Source: Clostridiales bacterium (GTDB taxonomy: Bacteria; Bacillota; Clostridia; Oscillospirales; Oscillospiraceae). From it: a stretch of DNA of 8,830 nucleotides. Below are positions 1 through 5,758 of the stretch, one piece after another; position 1 is the first letter of the stretch; each line of letters opens with the position of its first letter. The translations under genes were made by a program, and so were the position numbers. The DNA lies in assembly GCA_004556205.1 (NCBI GenBank), contig SFIL01000039.1, positions 1 through 8,830 on the forward strand. The letters run 5' to 3'. Under the pieces are notes generated by a model. That model worked only from the letters and a program-made list of their open reading frames with translations, did not search any database and was not told the origin of the DNA.

Positions 1-186
1 CATGAGGAGCGCTACCGCAAGCTGCTGAGCAACGTGGAGGCCATGCAGGTATTTGAGAAGAGCGGCGTTACCATGTGGGAGTGCCGTAACTGCGGCCACA
101 TCGTCGTCGGCACCAAGGCTCCTGAGGTCTGCCCTGTCTGCAAGCATCCTCAGGCATTCTTTGAAGTCCGCGCGGAAAACTATTAA
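1..186 (+). CDS. rbr: Rubrerythrin, C-terminal part (5' end outside window)
   Basis: The window opens inside this gene; 61 codons and a TAA stop are visible. The first residues (HEERYRKLL) resemble the last iron-ligand helix of the rubrerythrin four-helix diiron domain. A rubredoxin-like domain follows, with two cysteine pairs (visible residues C28/C31 in ECRNCGH and C44/C47 in CPVCKHP) that would bind one Fe(SCys)4 centre. Rubrerythrins are cytoplasmic peroxidases of anaerobes that reduce hydrogen peroxide with electrons from rubredoxin-type carriers. A desulfoferrodoxin gene starts 13 bases after the stop, so the two probably share a transcript that removes superoxide and then peroxide. The family call is firm from the C-terminal domain; the diiron domain cannot be inspected. 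Confidence 0.93.
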   Translation, partial: HEERYRKLLSNVEAMQVFEKSGVTMWECRNCGHIVVGTKAPEVCPVCKHPQAFFEVRAENY

Positions 187-199
187 GGGGGAGTAATTG

Positions 200-577
200 A
201 TGAGCGCGAAGTTTTACGTCTGCCGCCACTGCGGCAATCTGGTGGGCATGATCCATGACTCCGGCGTGCCGATGATGTGCTGCGGCCAGAAAATGGAGGC
301 TCTGGAGCCCAACGCTGTGGAAGCCAGCGGCGAGAAGCATCTGCCCGTGGTGACTATGGAAGAGGGAGCCATCAACGTCCATGTGGGTTCTGTAAACCAC
401 CCCATGGTTCCTGAGCATTTTATCGAGTGGGTCTATGTTCAGACAGAGCATGGCGGCCAGCGCAAGGCCCTTAAGCCCGGCGACGACCCCAATGTCACCT
501 TCTGCCTGGGCGATGACAAGGCGGTTGCTGTCTATGCATACTGCAATCTCCATGGTCTGTGGATGACCGAACTGTAA
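200..577 (+). CDS. dfx: Desulfoferrodoxin (superoxide reductase)
   Basis: A 125-residue cytoplasmic iron protein that reduces superoxide to hydrogen peroxide without making oxygen. Residues 1-36 form a desulforedoxin-like domain with four cysteines for centre I (C8, C11 in CRHCGN and adjacent C27, C28 in MCCGQ). Residues 38-125 form the superoxide reductase domain. Its centre II ligands are recognisable as H47 (in EKHLP, with the conserved E45-K46), H67 (NHPM), H73 (EHFIEW), C115 and H118 (YCNLHG). Length and motif order match two-centre desulfoferrodoxins. I chose the ATG at 200 over a TTG one codon earlier because GGGGGAG at 187-193 is well spaced from it. It lies just after the rubrerythrin gene and ends before a strong terminator, so it is the last gene of that transcript. 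Confidence 0.97.
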   Translation: MSAKFYVCRHCGNLVGMIHDSGVPMMCCGQKMEALEPNAVEASGEKHLPVVTMEEGAINVHVGSVNHPMVPEHFIEWVYVQTEHGGQRKALKPGDDPNVTFCLGDDKAVAVYAYCNLHGLWMTEL

Positions 578-589
578 TATGAGCTGTTG

Positions 590-623
590 CCGCCTGCCGA
601 GGGAACTTGGCAGGCGGTTTTTT
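590..623 (+). terminator. Rho-independent terminator of the rbr-dfx transcript
   Basis: A perfect 9-bp stem, CCGCCTGCC (590-598) pairing with GGCAGGCGG (609-617), closes a 10-base loop and is followed directly by six T (618-623). It lies 12 bases after the dfx stop. It has no U-tract on the opposite strand, so it does not obviously serve the convergent regulator gene. Confidence 0.93.
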
Positions 624-694
624 ATTGGTGTGCTGCGGAATAACGGAACAAGCGCGGCGGGGTTTTTGCCGTCGTGCGGCAGTTGAGATAGCTG

Positions 695-1768
695 TTAGGA
701 AACACCTTCCTTTTGGGGAAAGCGTTTTCTGTATTCGTCCATCAAGGCTTGGAAATCCGGATCGGAGCGCAGGAACTCACATTCGTTATCCGTTTCAAGC
801 TGGTGCAGCATCAAAGCTGCTACTCGTGAGCCAAGGGTATCATCCGCGGATTTTGTGGGTAAATGTTGGAACATGGCAGGCGACTTTATCGGTGTCAACG
901 CTGCATTCAGCATTTTCTTGATAAGCTCAATGCTTTTGGCAGCGTCCTTCGATGCAAGTGCTATTTGTAAGGGACAAACATATCCATTGTACTCCCAAAA
1001 GCCAAAAAGCGACGCCATCTTTTGTGAAATCTCAGAAACACAGGCGGCGGAATCCGTTTCATCCAAAAGCAGGTCGATATCAACCAACGTAATAAAGTAA
1101 CTCTGTATGGTCGCAATATCGCTGAATATTTTCATTTCAGCTAAGGCAGCCGCTTCTTCGTACCGTTCCTGCTTCATCAAAACATTGATTTTCAGCATTT
1201 GCTTGTCAACCGTTCTTTTGTCGGGAAGCAAAGCAATCAATTCCTGTGCTTTTTCCGTTTTTCCGCAGGCGAGATACTTATTAGCAAGAATACTGATTGC
1301 CGCCTCCTTCGTTTCTTCATCCTTGCTGTTGGCGGCTTGTTCGTACCATACCATTAACCGGCGTTCGTATTCTGCCCGCTCTTCGGATGATAAAGAGGCA
1401 CGGGCAAGGGTCCCCTCCAAGAGCAGCGCCATAGAATATCGCAGCAGATCACAGGCAGGGTACTCTTGTAATTTTGCCGTTGCAGCAGAAAAGCCGGCTT
1501 GAAATCCCATAGTATTTGCCACTTCTCCGACCTCGTTACAAAACCGGCCGATCTCTTTTTTGGAAAGAGATTCATGAAAAGTGAACAGCGTGTTCAGGTC
1601 AATTTCAAGCAATCTGGCAAGCGGTGCTAAAAGCGTAATGTCCGGATAAGTTGATCCGCTCTCCCATTTATTGACTGCCGGAGCGGAAACGCCAAGGGAA
1701 TTTGCAACCTGTTCTTGCGTTAAACCGACTTTTTTACGATGTTCCCGGATTTGCTCATTCAACTTCAT
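695..1768 (-). CDS. XRE-family transcriptional regulator with helical (TPR-like) C-terminal region
   Basis: A 357-residue probable cytoplasmic DNA-binding protein. Residues 4-62 are a typical HTH_3/XRE domain: LNEQIREHRKKVGLTQEQVA, then the recognition-helix region VSAPAVNKWESGSTYP and LARLLEIDLNTLF. The remaining ~290 residues are rich in A, L, E and K, with paired amphipathic helices (for example around 160-180 and 195-235, KQERYEEAAALAEMKIF), resembling the TPR-like arrays that bind peptides or partners in some Gram-positive regulators. No membrane segment or known enzyme domain is visible. The start is supported by AGGAGG on the minus strand (complement of roughly 1779-1787), about 10 bases from the ATG. 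It is convergent with dfx and divergent from the agmatine locus. Its target is unknown; no gene downstream on its strand lies in the window. Confidence 0.88.
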   Translation of the reverse strand: MKLNEQIREHRKKVGLTQEQVANSLGVSAPAVNKWESGSTYPDITLLAPLARLLEIDLNTLFTFHESLSKKEIGRFCNEVGEVANTMGFQAGFSAATAKLQEYPACDLLRYSMALLLEGTLARASLSSEERAEYERRLMVWYEQAANSKDEETKEAAISILANKYLACGKTEKAQELIALLPDKRTVDKQMLKINVLMKQERYEEAAALAEMKIFSDIATIQSYFITLVDIDLLLDETDSAACVSEISQKMASLFGFWEYNGYVCPLQIALASKDAAKSIELIKKMLNAALTPIKSPAMFQHLPTKSADDTLGSRVAALMLHQLETDNECEFLRSDPDFQALMDEYRKRFPQKEGVS

Positions 1769-1797
1769 GTTTGAATCGCCCTCCTTTCTGTGCTTAC

Positions 1798-1826
1798 ATT
1801 ATAGCCCGAATCGTATCACGCCACAA
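1798..1826 (-). promoter_or_regulatory. Putative sigma-A promoter of the XRE regulator gene
   Basis: On the minus strand a perfect TATAAT (complement of 1798-1803) lies 17 bases from TTGTGG (complement of 1821-1826), which matches TTGACA at three of six positions. The predicted transcript start, near 1791, leaves a short leader holding the ribosome binding site. The -10 is strong and the -35 weak. Confidence 0.6.
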
Positions 1827-1838
1827 TTGAGCCGTTAT

Positions 1839-1873
1839 TTAACCGGCAGACACAAAAATTAACCGCCGGTTAA
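1839..1873. promoter_or_regulatory. TTAACCG repeats: candidate operator
   Basis: TTAACCG (1859-1865), one C, then CGGTTAA (1867-1873) form a perfect 7+1+7 palindrome. A further TTAACCGG lies at 1839-1846, exactly 20 bp (about two helical turns) from the first arm. The group sits upstream of the -35 of the XRE regulator promoter, at about -48 to -80 from its predicted start. This could be a binding site for that regulator or for another factor acting on either flanking gene; which protein binds is not known. Confidence 0.4.
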
Positions 1874-2079
1874 GATATGACAAAGCCGCTCCGATTCGTG
1901 AGATCCTGTTTCGGAATGCACTGCTTACCTTCTGCCCGAACCTGCCCGACTCCTCAATGATGCATAAACCCGGTTGTCTGCGGATCGGTACTGACGCGCC
2001 GGGCCTTACCTTCGGGAAAAAACGAAGCGGAAATCCCGGGGCGCAGCAAAACCTGTTTTTTGCAGTCCGCGCCGGCGTA
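1874..2079. other. Intergenic stretch with no recognisable gene
   Basis: This is the central part of the ~480-base gap between the divergent XRE and RpiR-family regulator genes. Short open frames exist on both strands, but none has a ribosome binding site or a translated product I recognise. I see no tRNA, long repeat or mobile-element end. A weak inverted match (CAAAAC and GTTTT near 2046-2058) is too poor to call. Confidence 0.5.
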
Positions 2080-2114
2080 TGTAACACCCGCGAAACATGA
2101 TGCAGCGTGTTACA
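2080..2114. promoter_or_regulatory. Inverted repeat TGTAACAC-N19-GTGTTACA, candidate upstream operator
   Basis: TGTAACAC (2080-2087) and GTGTTACA (2107-2114) are perfect 8-bp inverted copies 19 bases apart, about 75-110 bases upstream of the RpiR-family gene's promoter. The same GTTAC/GTAAC core recurs over that promoter and after that gene, so this looks like one member of an operator family, probably recognised by the RpiR-type regulator. The binding protein is inferred only from proximity. Confidence 0.45.
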
Positions 2115-2188
2115 CAAACATAAAAACTCTGGTTTTTGCACAAAACCGAAACAAACCAATCAAAAAAACTTACAAAACCGCTCATTTG

Positions 2189-2217
2189 TTGACATCCGTT
2201 ACATGTTACGGTAAAAT
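2189..2217 (+). promoter_or_regulatory. Sigma-A promoter of the RpiR-family regulator gene
   Basis: A consensus -35 TTGACA (2189-2194), a 17-base spacer and the -10 TAAAAT (2212-2217, five of six matches) make this the best promoter in the window. Transcription would start near 2224, leaving a short leader of roughly 25 bases before the ATG at 2249. The GTTAC elements lie within the spacer and just after the -10, where a bound protein would block RNA polymerase. Confidence 0.85.
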
Positions 2218-2225
2218 ACGTAACA
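2198..2225. promoter_or_regulatory. GTTAC/GTAAC operator overlapping the regulator promoter
   Basis: GTTAC occurs at 2198-2202 and again at 2205-2209 (as TGTTAC from 2204), with the inverse GTAACA at 2220-2225, ten bases after the second copy. The pair TGTTAC-N10-GTAACA spans the -10 element and predicted start site. Such placement suggests repression, most simply autorepression by the RpiR-family protein encoded 24 bases downstream. The sequences are direct; the function is inferred. Confidence 0.5.
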
Positions 2226-2248
2226 AAGCCTGAAACAGGAGGAATCAT

Positions 2249-3028
2249 ATGGACTTCTATGAGCAGACAAGCGGCTGCGTATCCCGCCTGTCCCCCACAG
2301 AGCAGAACCTGTTTAACTACATCATCAAGAATCTGCATATCGTGAAGGATATGAGCATCCGTGACCTTTCGGAAAAGTGTTTCGTTTCCACAACGTCGAT
2401 CTTTCGTCTGGTCAAAAAGCTCGGCTATCAGGGTTATGCCGATTTTTCTCAGGCGCTCCGCGATACCGAAAAAGAATCGCGCAAAATCCACATGCCCAGC
2501 ATCGTTTCCTCCGACAATTACCGCGACAGCTACCTGAAAAACGTGATCGAGGCGGTGAAGGTCATCACGGACGAAAAGATCAATAAATTCAACGCTATCA
2601 TGAACCGAAACCCCAATATTTTTATTATCGCCGAGGGACTCAGCCATGAGGTCGGGCGGTATCTCTACCGTCTGTTAACCATGATGGGCTTCAACGCCGA
2701 AATGCCGGATGAGGAATTTGAGTTCGCCTCCGTCCTCCGCCGGATCAAAAGGGATGACGTTTTGCTTGTTCTCTCCTATACCGGAAACAACCGCAGTGTC
2801 ATACAGAAGATCGAACGCATTTTTGCCATTGCCACGCCGACCATCGTTTCGCTCACGAGATCCGACAACAACACGATCCAGAACATGAGCGATTTGAATT
2901 TCTATGTTTTTGCCGACGAGATCGACTGCCAGGGCGCGGATGTTACATCACGGTGCGGTATGATCTCCATAATGGAAACGCTCCTGTATAAACGTCTTTC
3001 CTCCGATTCCAGTACAATTATTGATTGA
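2249..3028 (+). CDS. MurR/RpiR-family transcriptional regulator (HTH plus SIS domain)
   Basis: A 259-residue cytoplasmic regulator of ordinary length for the family. Residues 1-75 form the RpiR-type helix-turn-helix (LSPTEQNLFNYI, then MSIRDLSEKCFVSTTSIFRLVKKLGYQGY at about 35-63, written here as the family's hallmark region). Residues ~105-250 form a SIS (sugar isomerase) fold with an AEGLSHEVGRYLY element, the ligand-loop sequence LSYTGNNRSV (175-184) and a C-terminal SRCGMISIMETLLYKRL helix. The start follows AGGAGGA (2237-2243). SIS regulators usually sense phosphosugars, but the genes 180 bases downstream degrade agmatine, so the ligand may be different, for instance a pathway metabolite. 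Its gene is bracketed by GTTAC/GTAAC repeats, suggesting it regulates itself and the aguA operon. RpiR-type regulators are, from memory, also found beside Listeria agmatine deiminase genes; the lactic acid bacterial AguR is a different, LuxR-like membrane protein. Confidence 0.92.
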   Translation: MDFYEQTSGCVSRLSPTEQNLFNYIIKNLHIVKDMSIRDLSEKCFVSTTSIFRLVKKLGYQGYADFSQALRDTEKESRKIHMPSIVSSDNYRDSYLKNVIEAVKVITDEKINKFNAIMNRNPNIFIIAEGLSHEVGRYLYRLLTMMGFNAEMPDEEFEFASVLRRIKRDDVLLVLSYTGNNRSVIQKIERIFAIATPTIVSLTRSDNNTIQNMSDLNFYVFADEIDCQGADVTSRCGMISIMETLLYKRLSSDSSTIID

Positions 3029-3033
3029 ATTCG

Positions 3034-3068
3034 GTGCTGTGTTACGCAATTTGTAACACAGCACTTTT
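3034..3068 (+). terminator. Perfect 12-bp hairpin after the RpiR gene; terminator that also carries the GTTAC/GTAAC operator
   Basis: GTGCTGTGTTAC (3034-3045) pairs perfectly with GTAACACAGCAC (3053-3064) around a 7-base loop and is followed by TTTT (3065-3068). It starts 5 bases after the regulator stop. The U-tract is short, so termination may be partial. The inner arms, GTGTTAC-N7-GTAACAC, are the same motif found around the regulator promoter, so the DNA may also be a binding site controlling aguA. Confidence 0.65.
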
Positions 3069-3205
3069 CATTTACACGCGTTACAATCGGTCGGCCAAAT
3101 ATAGACAGAGGAAAAAAACTATATTACGATGTGGGTGTAGCTTGTACAAGAAACCGCAGCATTCCTCCGGCGAATTTGTGAATTATTTCAGAAAGGAATG
3201 AAAAA
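3065..3205 (+). promoter_or_regulatory. aguA leader and putative regulated promoter region
   Basis: If the preceding hairpin stops transcription, the aguA operon needs a promoter here. TACAAT (3082-3087), TATAGA (3100-3105) and TATATT (3120-3125) resemble -10 boxes, but none has a good -35 at normal spacing. Another GTTACA half-site lies at 3080-3085. A 10-bp palindrome CTTGTACAAG sits at 3141-3150 and the ribosome binding site AAAGGA at 3192-3197. The missing -35 would fit an activator-dependent promoter, but I cannot place the start. Confidence 0.35.
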
Positions 3206-4300
3206 ATGGCAAAGAGAATTGAAAGCACCCCAAAGGCTGACGGATTCAGAATGCCCGGTGAATTCGAGGAACAGAAACAGGTCTGGATGCTCTGGCCGGA
3301 ACGCCCCGACAACTGGCGGAACGGCGCGAAGCCGGCGCAGAAGGCCTTCGCCGCGGTCGCCAAGGCTATTTCTCAGTTTGAGCCGGTGACGGTATGCGTC
3401 AGCCCCGCGCAGTATCAGCACGCGCGCTATGAGCTTCCCTCCGAGGTCCGTGTCGTGGAAATGACGAGCAACGACGCCTGGATCCGCGACTGCGGCCCGA
3501 CGTTCGTTGTTAACGACAAGGGGGACGTCCGCGCCATTGACTGGGACTTCAACTCCTGGGGCGGGCTGTACGACGGCCTGTATTTCCCGTGGGATCAGGA
3601 CGATCTTGTTCCCCAGAAGGTGTGCGAGATTGAGGGCATCGACACCTACCGCACCCCCGGCTTCGTACTCGAGGGCGGCTCCATCCATGTTGACGGCGAG
3701 GGCACCCTGCTCACGACCGAAATGTGTCTTCTCTCCCCCGGCCGCAACCCTGACATGACAAAAGAGGAGATCGAGGAGAAGCTCAAGGAGTATCTCAATC
3801 TCGAAAAGGTCATCTGGATCAGGGACGGCATCGATCCCTATGAAACCAACGGCCACATCGACGACGTAGCCTGCTTCATCCGCCCGGGCGAAGTGGCCTG
3901 CATCTGGACCGAGGATGAGAATCACCCGTTCTACCGGCAGGCGCAGGACGCTTACAAAACGCTCTGCGAGGCGACCGACGCCAAGGGCCGCAAGCTCAAG
4001 GTCCACAAGCTGTGCCTGTCCAAGGAGCCCTGCTATCTCAAGGGCGCGGACACCATTGAGTGCATCGAGGGCACGCTTCCGCGCGAAGAGGGCGAAGTCT
4101 CCATCGCCTCCTACATGAACTTTCTGATCGTCAACGGCGGCATCATCCTTCCGCAGTATGGCGATGAGAACGACGCGCTTGCGATCGAGCAGGTGCAGGC
4201 CATGTTCCCCGACCGCAAGGTCGTCGGCGTTCGCACCGAGGAGATCGCCTACGGCGGCGGAAACATCCACTGCATCACCCAGCAGCAGCCCAGGGGCTGA
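3206..4300 (+). CDS. aguA: Agmatine deiminase
   Basis: A cytoplasmic enzyme that hydrolyses agmatine to N-carbamoylputrescine and ammonia. The 364 residues match the usual length, with the five-bladed guanidine-modifying (pentein) fold expected. Every catalytic position of the Enterococcus faecalis enzyme has a counterpart one residue earlier: W92 and D95 (NDAWIRDCGP), E156 (VLEGGSI), H217 and D219 (ETNGHIDD), and nucleophile C356 (GGGNIHCITQQ). The GGGNIHC ending separates it from arginine deiminases. The start follows AAAGGA at 3192-3197, eight bases away. It is the first enzyme gene of the operon; the transporter gene aguD begins 66 bases after its stop, with a GC-rich hairpin between them. 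No frameshift or missing residue is seen, so it should be active. Confidence 0.98.
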   Translation: MAKRIESTPKADGFRMPGEFEEQKQVWMLWPERPDNWRNGAKPAQKAFAAVAKAISQFEPVTVCVSPAQYQHARYELPSEVRVVEMTSNDAWIRDCGPTFVVNDKGDVRAIDWDFNSWGGLYDGLYFPWDQDDLVPQKVCEIEGIDTYRTPGFVLEGGSIHVDGEGTLLTTEMCLLSPGRNPDMTKEEIEEKLKEYLNLEKVIWIRDGIDPYETNGHIDDVACFIRPGEVACIWTEDENHPFYRQAQDAYKTLCEATDAKGRKLKVHKLCLSKEPCYLKGADTIECIEGTLPREEGEVSIASYMNFLIVNGGIILPQYGDENDALAIEQVQAMFPDRKVVGVRTEEIAYGGGNIHCITQQQPRG

Positions 4301-4307
4301 GATCCGT

Positions 4308-4337
4308 CCGGCTGCCCCGTGCGCGCGGGGCAGCCGG
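4308..4337 (+). other. GC-rich 12-bp hairpin between aguA and aguD, no U-tract
   Basis: CCGGCTGCCCCG (4308-4319) pairs perfectly with CGGGGCAGCCGG (4326-4337) over the 6-base loop TGCGCG. It begins 7 bases after the aguA stop. TTCAAAATAAG follows rather than a U-run, so it is unlikely to be a simple terminator. In such a position hairpins often protect the upstream message from 3' exonucleases or mark a processing site, which would give more aguA than transporter message; this is inferred. Confidence 0.75.
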
Positions 4338-4366
4338 TTCAAAATAAGAAAAGAGGGAGAAATACC

Positions 4367-5719
4367 ATGGAAAACGGTAAAAAGGTAAGTCTTGTCGGTA
4401 CGGTACTGTTCACCGTATGCAGCATTCTCGTGCTCGACTCGTTCGTCGCTCCGGCTATCATCGGCGTTTCCTCCATCACGGTATGGATCATCTCCGCGAT
4501 CGTTTTCTTCATTCCCTACGGGCTTCTGTCCGCCGAGCTCGGCAGCACCTACCCGGATGACGGCGGCATCGTCAGTTGGGTGGGGCGGGCCTTCGGCGAG
4601 TTTCCCAGCGTTCTCGTCGGCTGGATGTACTGGGTCAATGTGGCGTTCTGGATGCCCGCCGTTTTCACCGCGTTCTCCGGTTGGCTGAGTCTCGCTCTGT
4701 TCCCCGAAATGAGCATCGTGCTGCAGGCGATCATCGCTGTTGCAATGTGCTGGGTCATCGTTTACATCGGCGTAAAGGGCATTGAGCTCTCCGTGCTCGT
4801 TTCCAACATCATGGCTGCCGTCAAGATGGGGATTCTTGTGATCTTTGGCTTCATGGGCATTGCTTACGGCGTGAAGAACGGCTTTGCCAACGATTTCTCC
4901 ATTGCCAACTGGGTGCCTACCATGGATAACACGGTCACCTATATCGGCGCGATCGTTTACAACCTTCTCGGCTTTGAGCTGATCGGTTCCATCGGCTCCA
5001 AGATCGAAAATCCCAAGAAAACCGTTCCCAAGATGACCATCATCGCCGGCGCGGCCATTACGTTCCTTTACTGCTTCGGCACGTTCGGCGTTCTCGCTGC
5101 GATCAACGCCGCCAATGTCGACGAAGTCGACGGCTTCGTCTACGCTCTGCAGGAACTCTGCTCCGTGTTTGGCTCCGCACAGATGCCCGTGTTCTACGTT
5201 CTCATCGTTCTTGCTATTTCCACACTGGTCGCCAACATGATCACCTGGTGTCTCGGCGCGAACGAGTCCTTCCAGGCCGCGGAGCTTGACAAGCGCTCCA
5301 GGTTCCTCGCGCACCGCAATAAGAAGCACGGCACGTCCGACAATCTCTACTATCTCATGGGCGTCATTTCCTCCGCCCTTATCATTCTCAACTATGCGCT
5401 CAGCGGCAACGCGAACGACGTTTTCTGGACGCTCTTCTCCTTCTCGTCGATCGTGTTCATGCTGAACTATCTCTTCATGTTCCCTGCCGCCATCAAGCTG
5501 AAGTTCACCGATGATACGCCCCGTCAGTACGCTGTTCCGGGAGGAAAGGCCGGCATGGTCATTTGCGGTGTTATCTGCTTCCTCTGCGTGGCGCTTGCGT
5601 GCTACTTCCTCATCGACTTTGATGTGACCGGCTACGCCTTCTGGATGCAGCTTGTCGGCGTGCTGCTCACCGTCGCTGTCGGCTACTGGCTCTACCGCGT
5701 CGGAAAGAAAAAGATCTAA
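4367..5719 (+). CDS. aguD: APC-family amino acid/polyamine antiporter, probable agmatine:putrescine exchanger
   Basis: A 450-residue integral membrane protein of the APC superfamily with about 12 hydrophobic segments (for example 9-34, 38-57, 82-112, 117-136, 143-168, 224-248, 274-297, 328-343, 352-375, 395-416 and 424-443). Family signs are the small-residue stretch in the first helix, PYGLLSAELGSTYPDDGG (50-67) and GFELIGSIGSKIENPKKTVP (202-221). Placed between agmatine deiminase and putrescine carbamoyltransferase, it most likely imports agmatine and exports putrescine, as AguD does in enterococci and lactococci. The substrate is assigned by context. I chose the ATG at 4367, preceded by GAGGGAG (about 4353-4359), over a GTG at 4319 that lies inside the intergenic hairpin. 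Another amine antiporter function remains possible. Confidence 0.9.
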   Translation: MENGKKVSLVGTVLFTVCSILVLDSFVAPAIIGVSSITVWIISAIVFFIPYGLLSAELGSTYPDDGGIVSWVGRAFGEFPSVLVGWMYWVNVAFWMPAVFTAFSGWLSLALFPEMSIVLQAIIAVAMCWVIVYIGVKGIELSVLVSNIMAAVKMGILVIFGFMGIAYGVKNGFANDFSIANWVPTMDNTVTYIGAIVYNLLGFELIGSIGSKIENPKKTVPKMTIIAGAAITFLYCFGTFGVLAAINAANVDEVDGFVYALQELCSVFGSAQMPVFYVLIVLAISTLVANMITWCLGANESFQAAELDKRSRFLAHRNKKHGTSDNLYYLMGVISSALIILNYALSGNANDVFWTLFSFSSIVFMLNYLFMFPAAIKLKFTDDTPRQYAVPGGKAGMVICGVICFLCVALACYFLIDFDVTGYAFWMQLVGVLLTVAVGYWLYRVGKKKI

Positions 5720-5727
5720 GGACAAAG

Positions 5728-5747
5728 CCGGCGCCTTTCGCCGCCGG
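5728..5747 (+). other. Small hairpin overlapping the ribosome binding site of the NhaC-family gene
   Basis: CCGGCG (5728-5733) can pair with CGCCGG (5742-5747) over an 8-base loop. The right arm ends within GGGGAGA (5746-5752), the likely ribosome binding site of the gene starting at 5759. It could lower translation of the antiporter relative to its neighbours. With only 6 base pairs this is weakly supported. Confidence 0.3.
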
Positions 5748-5758
5748 GGAGATTTCGC

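Noticed and set aside
667..681. A short inverted repeat TGCCG/CGGCA as the terminator of the XRE gene.
   Set aside because: It has only five pairs and, on the minus strand, is followed by A residues rather than a U-tract.
2006..2647. A 213-codon minus-strand frame across the RpiR promoter and the 5' half of that gene.
   Set aside because: It overlaps a strong promoter and a confidently assigned gene and has no recognisable product.
4319..4366. A GTG at 4319 as the start of aguD, adding 16 residues.
   Set aside because: The GTG is in the intergenic hairpin with no ribosome binding site. The ATG at 4367 has GAGGGAG in front and begins directly before the first membrane segment.
3188..5725. 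A very long (845-codon) open frame on the minus strand opposite aguA and aguD.
   Set aside because: It is antisense to two genes with clear catalytic or family motifs. Its product is a low-complexity run rich in H, E, D, A and R, as expected from reading GC-rich codons backwards, and it crosses gene boundaries. No ribosome binding site or family is recognisable.
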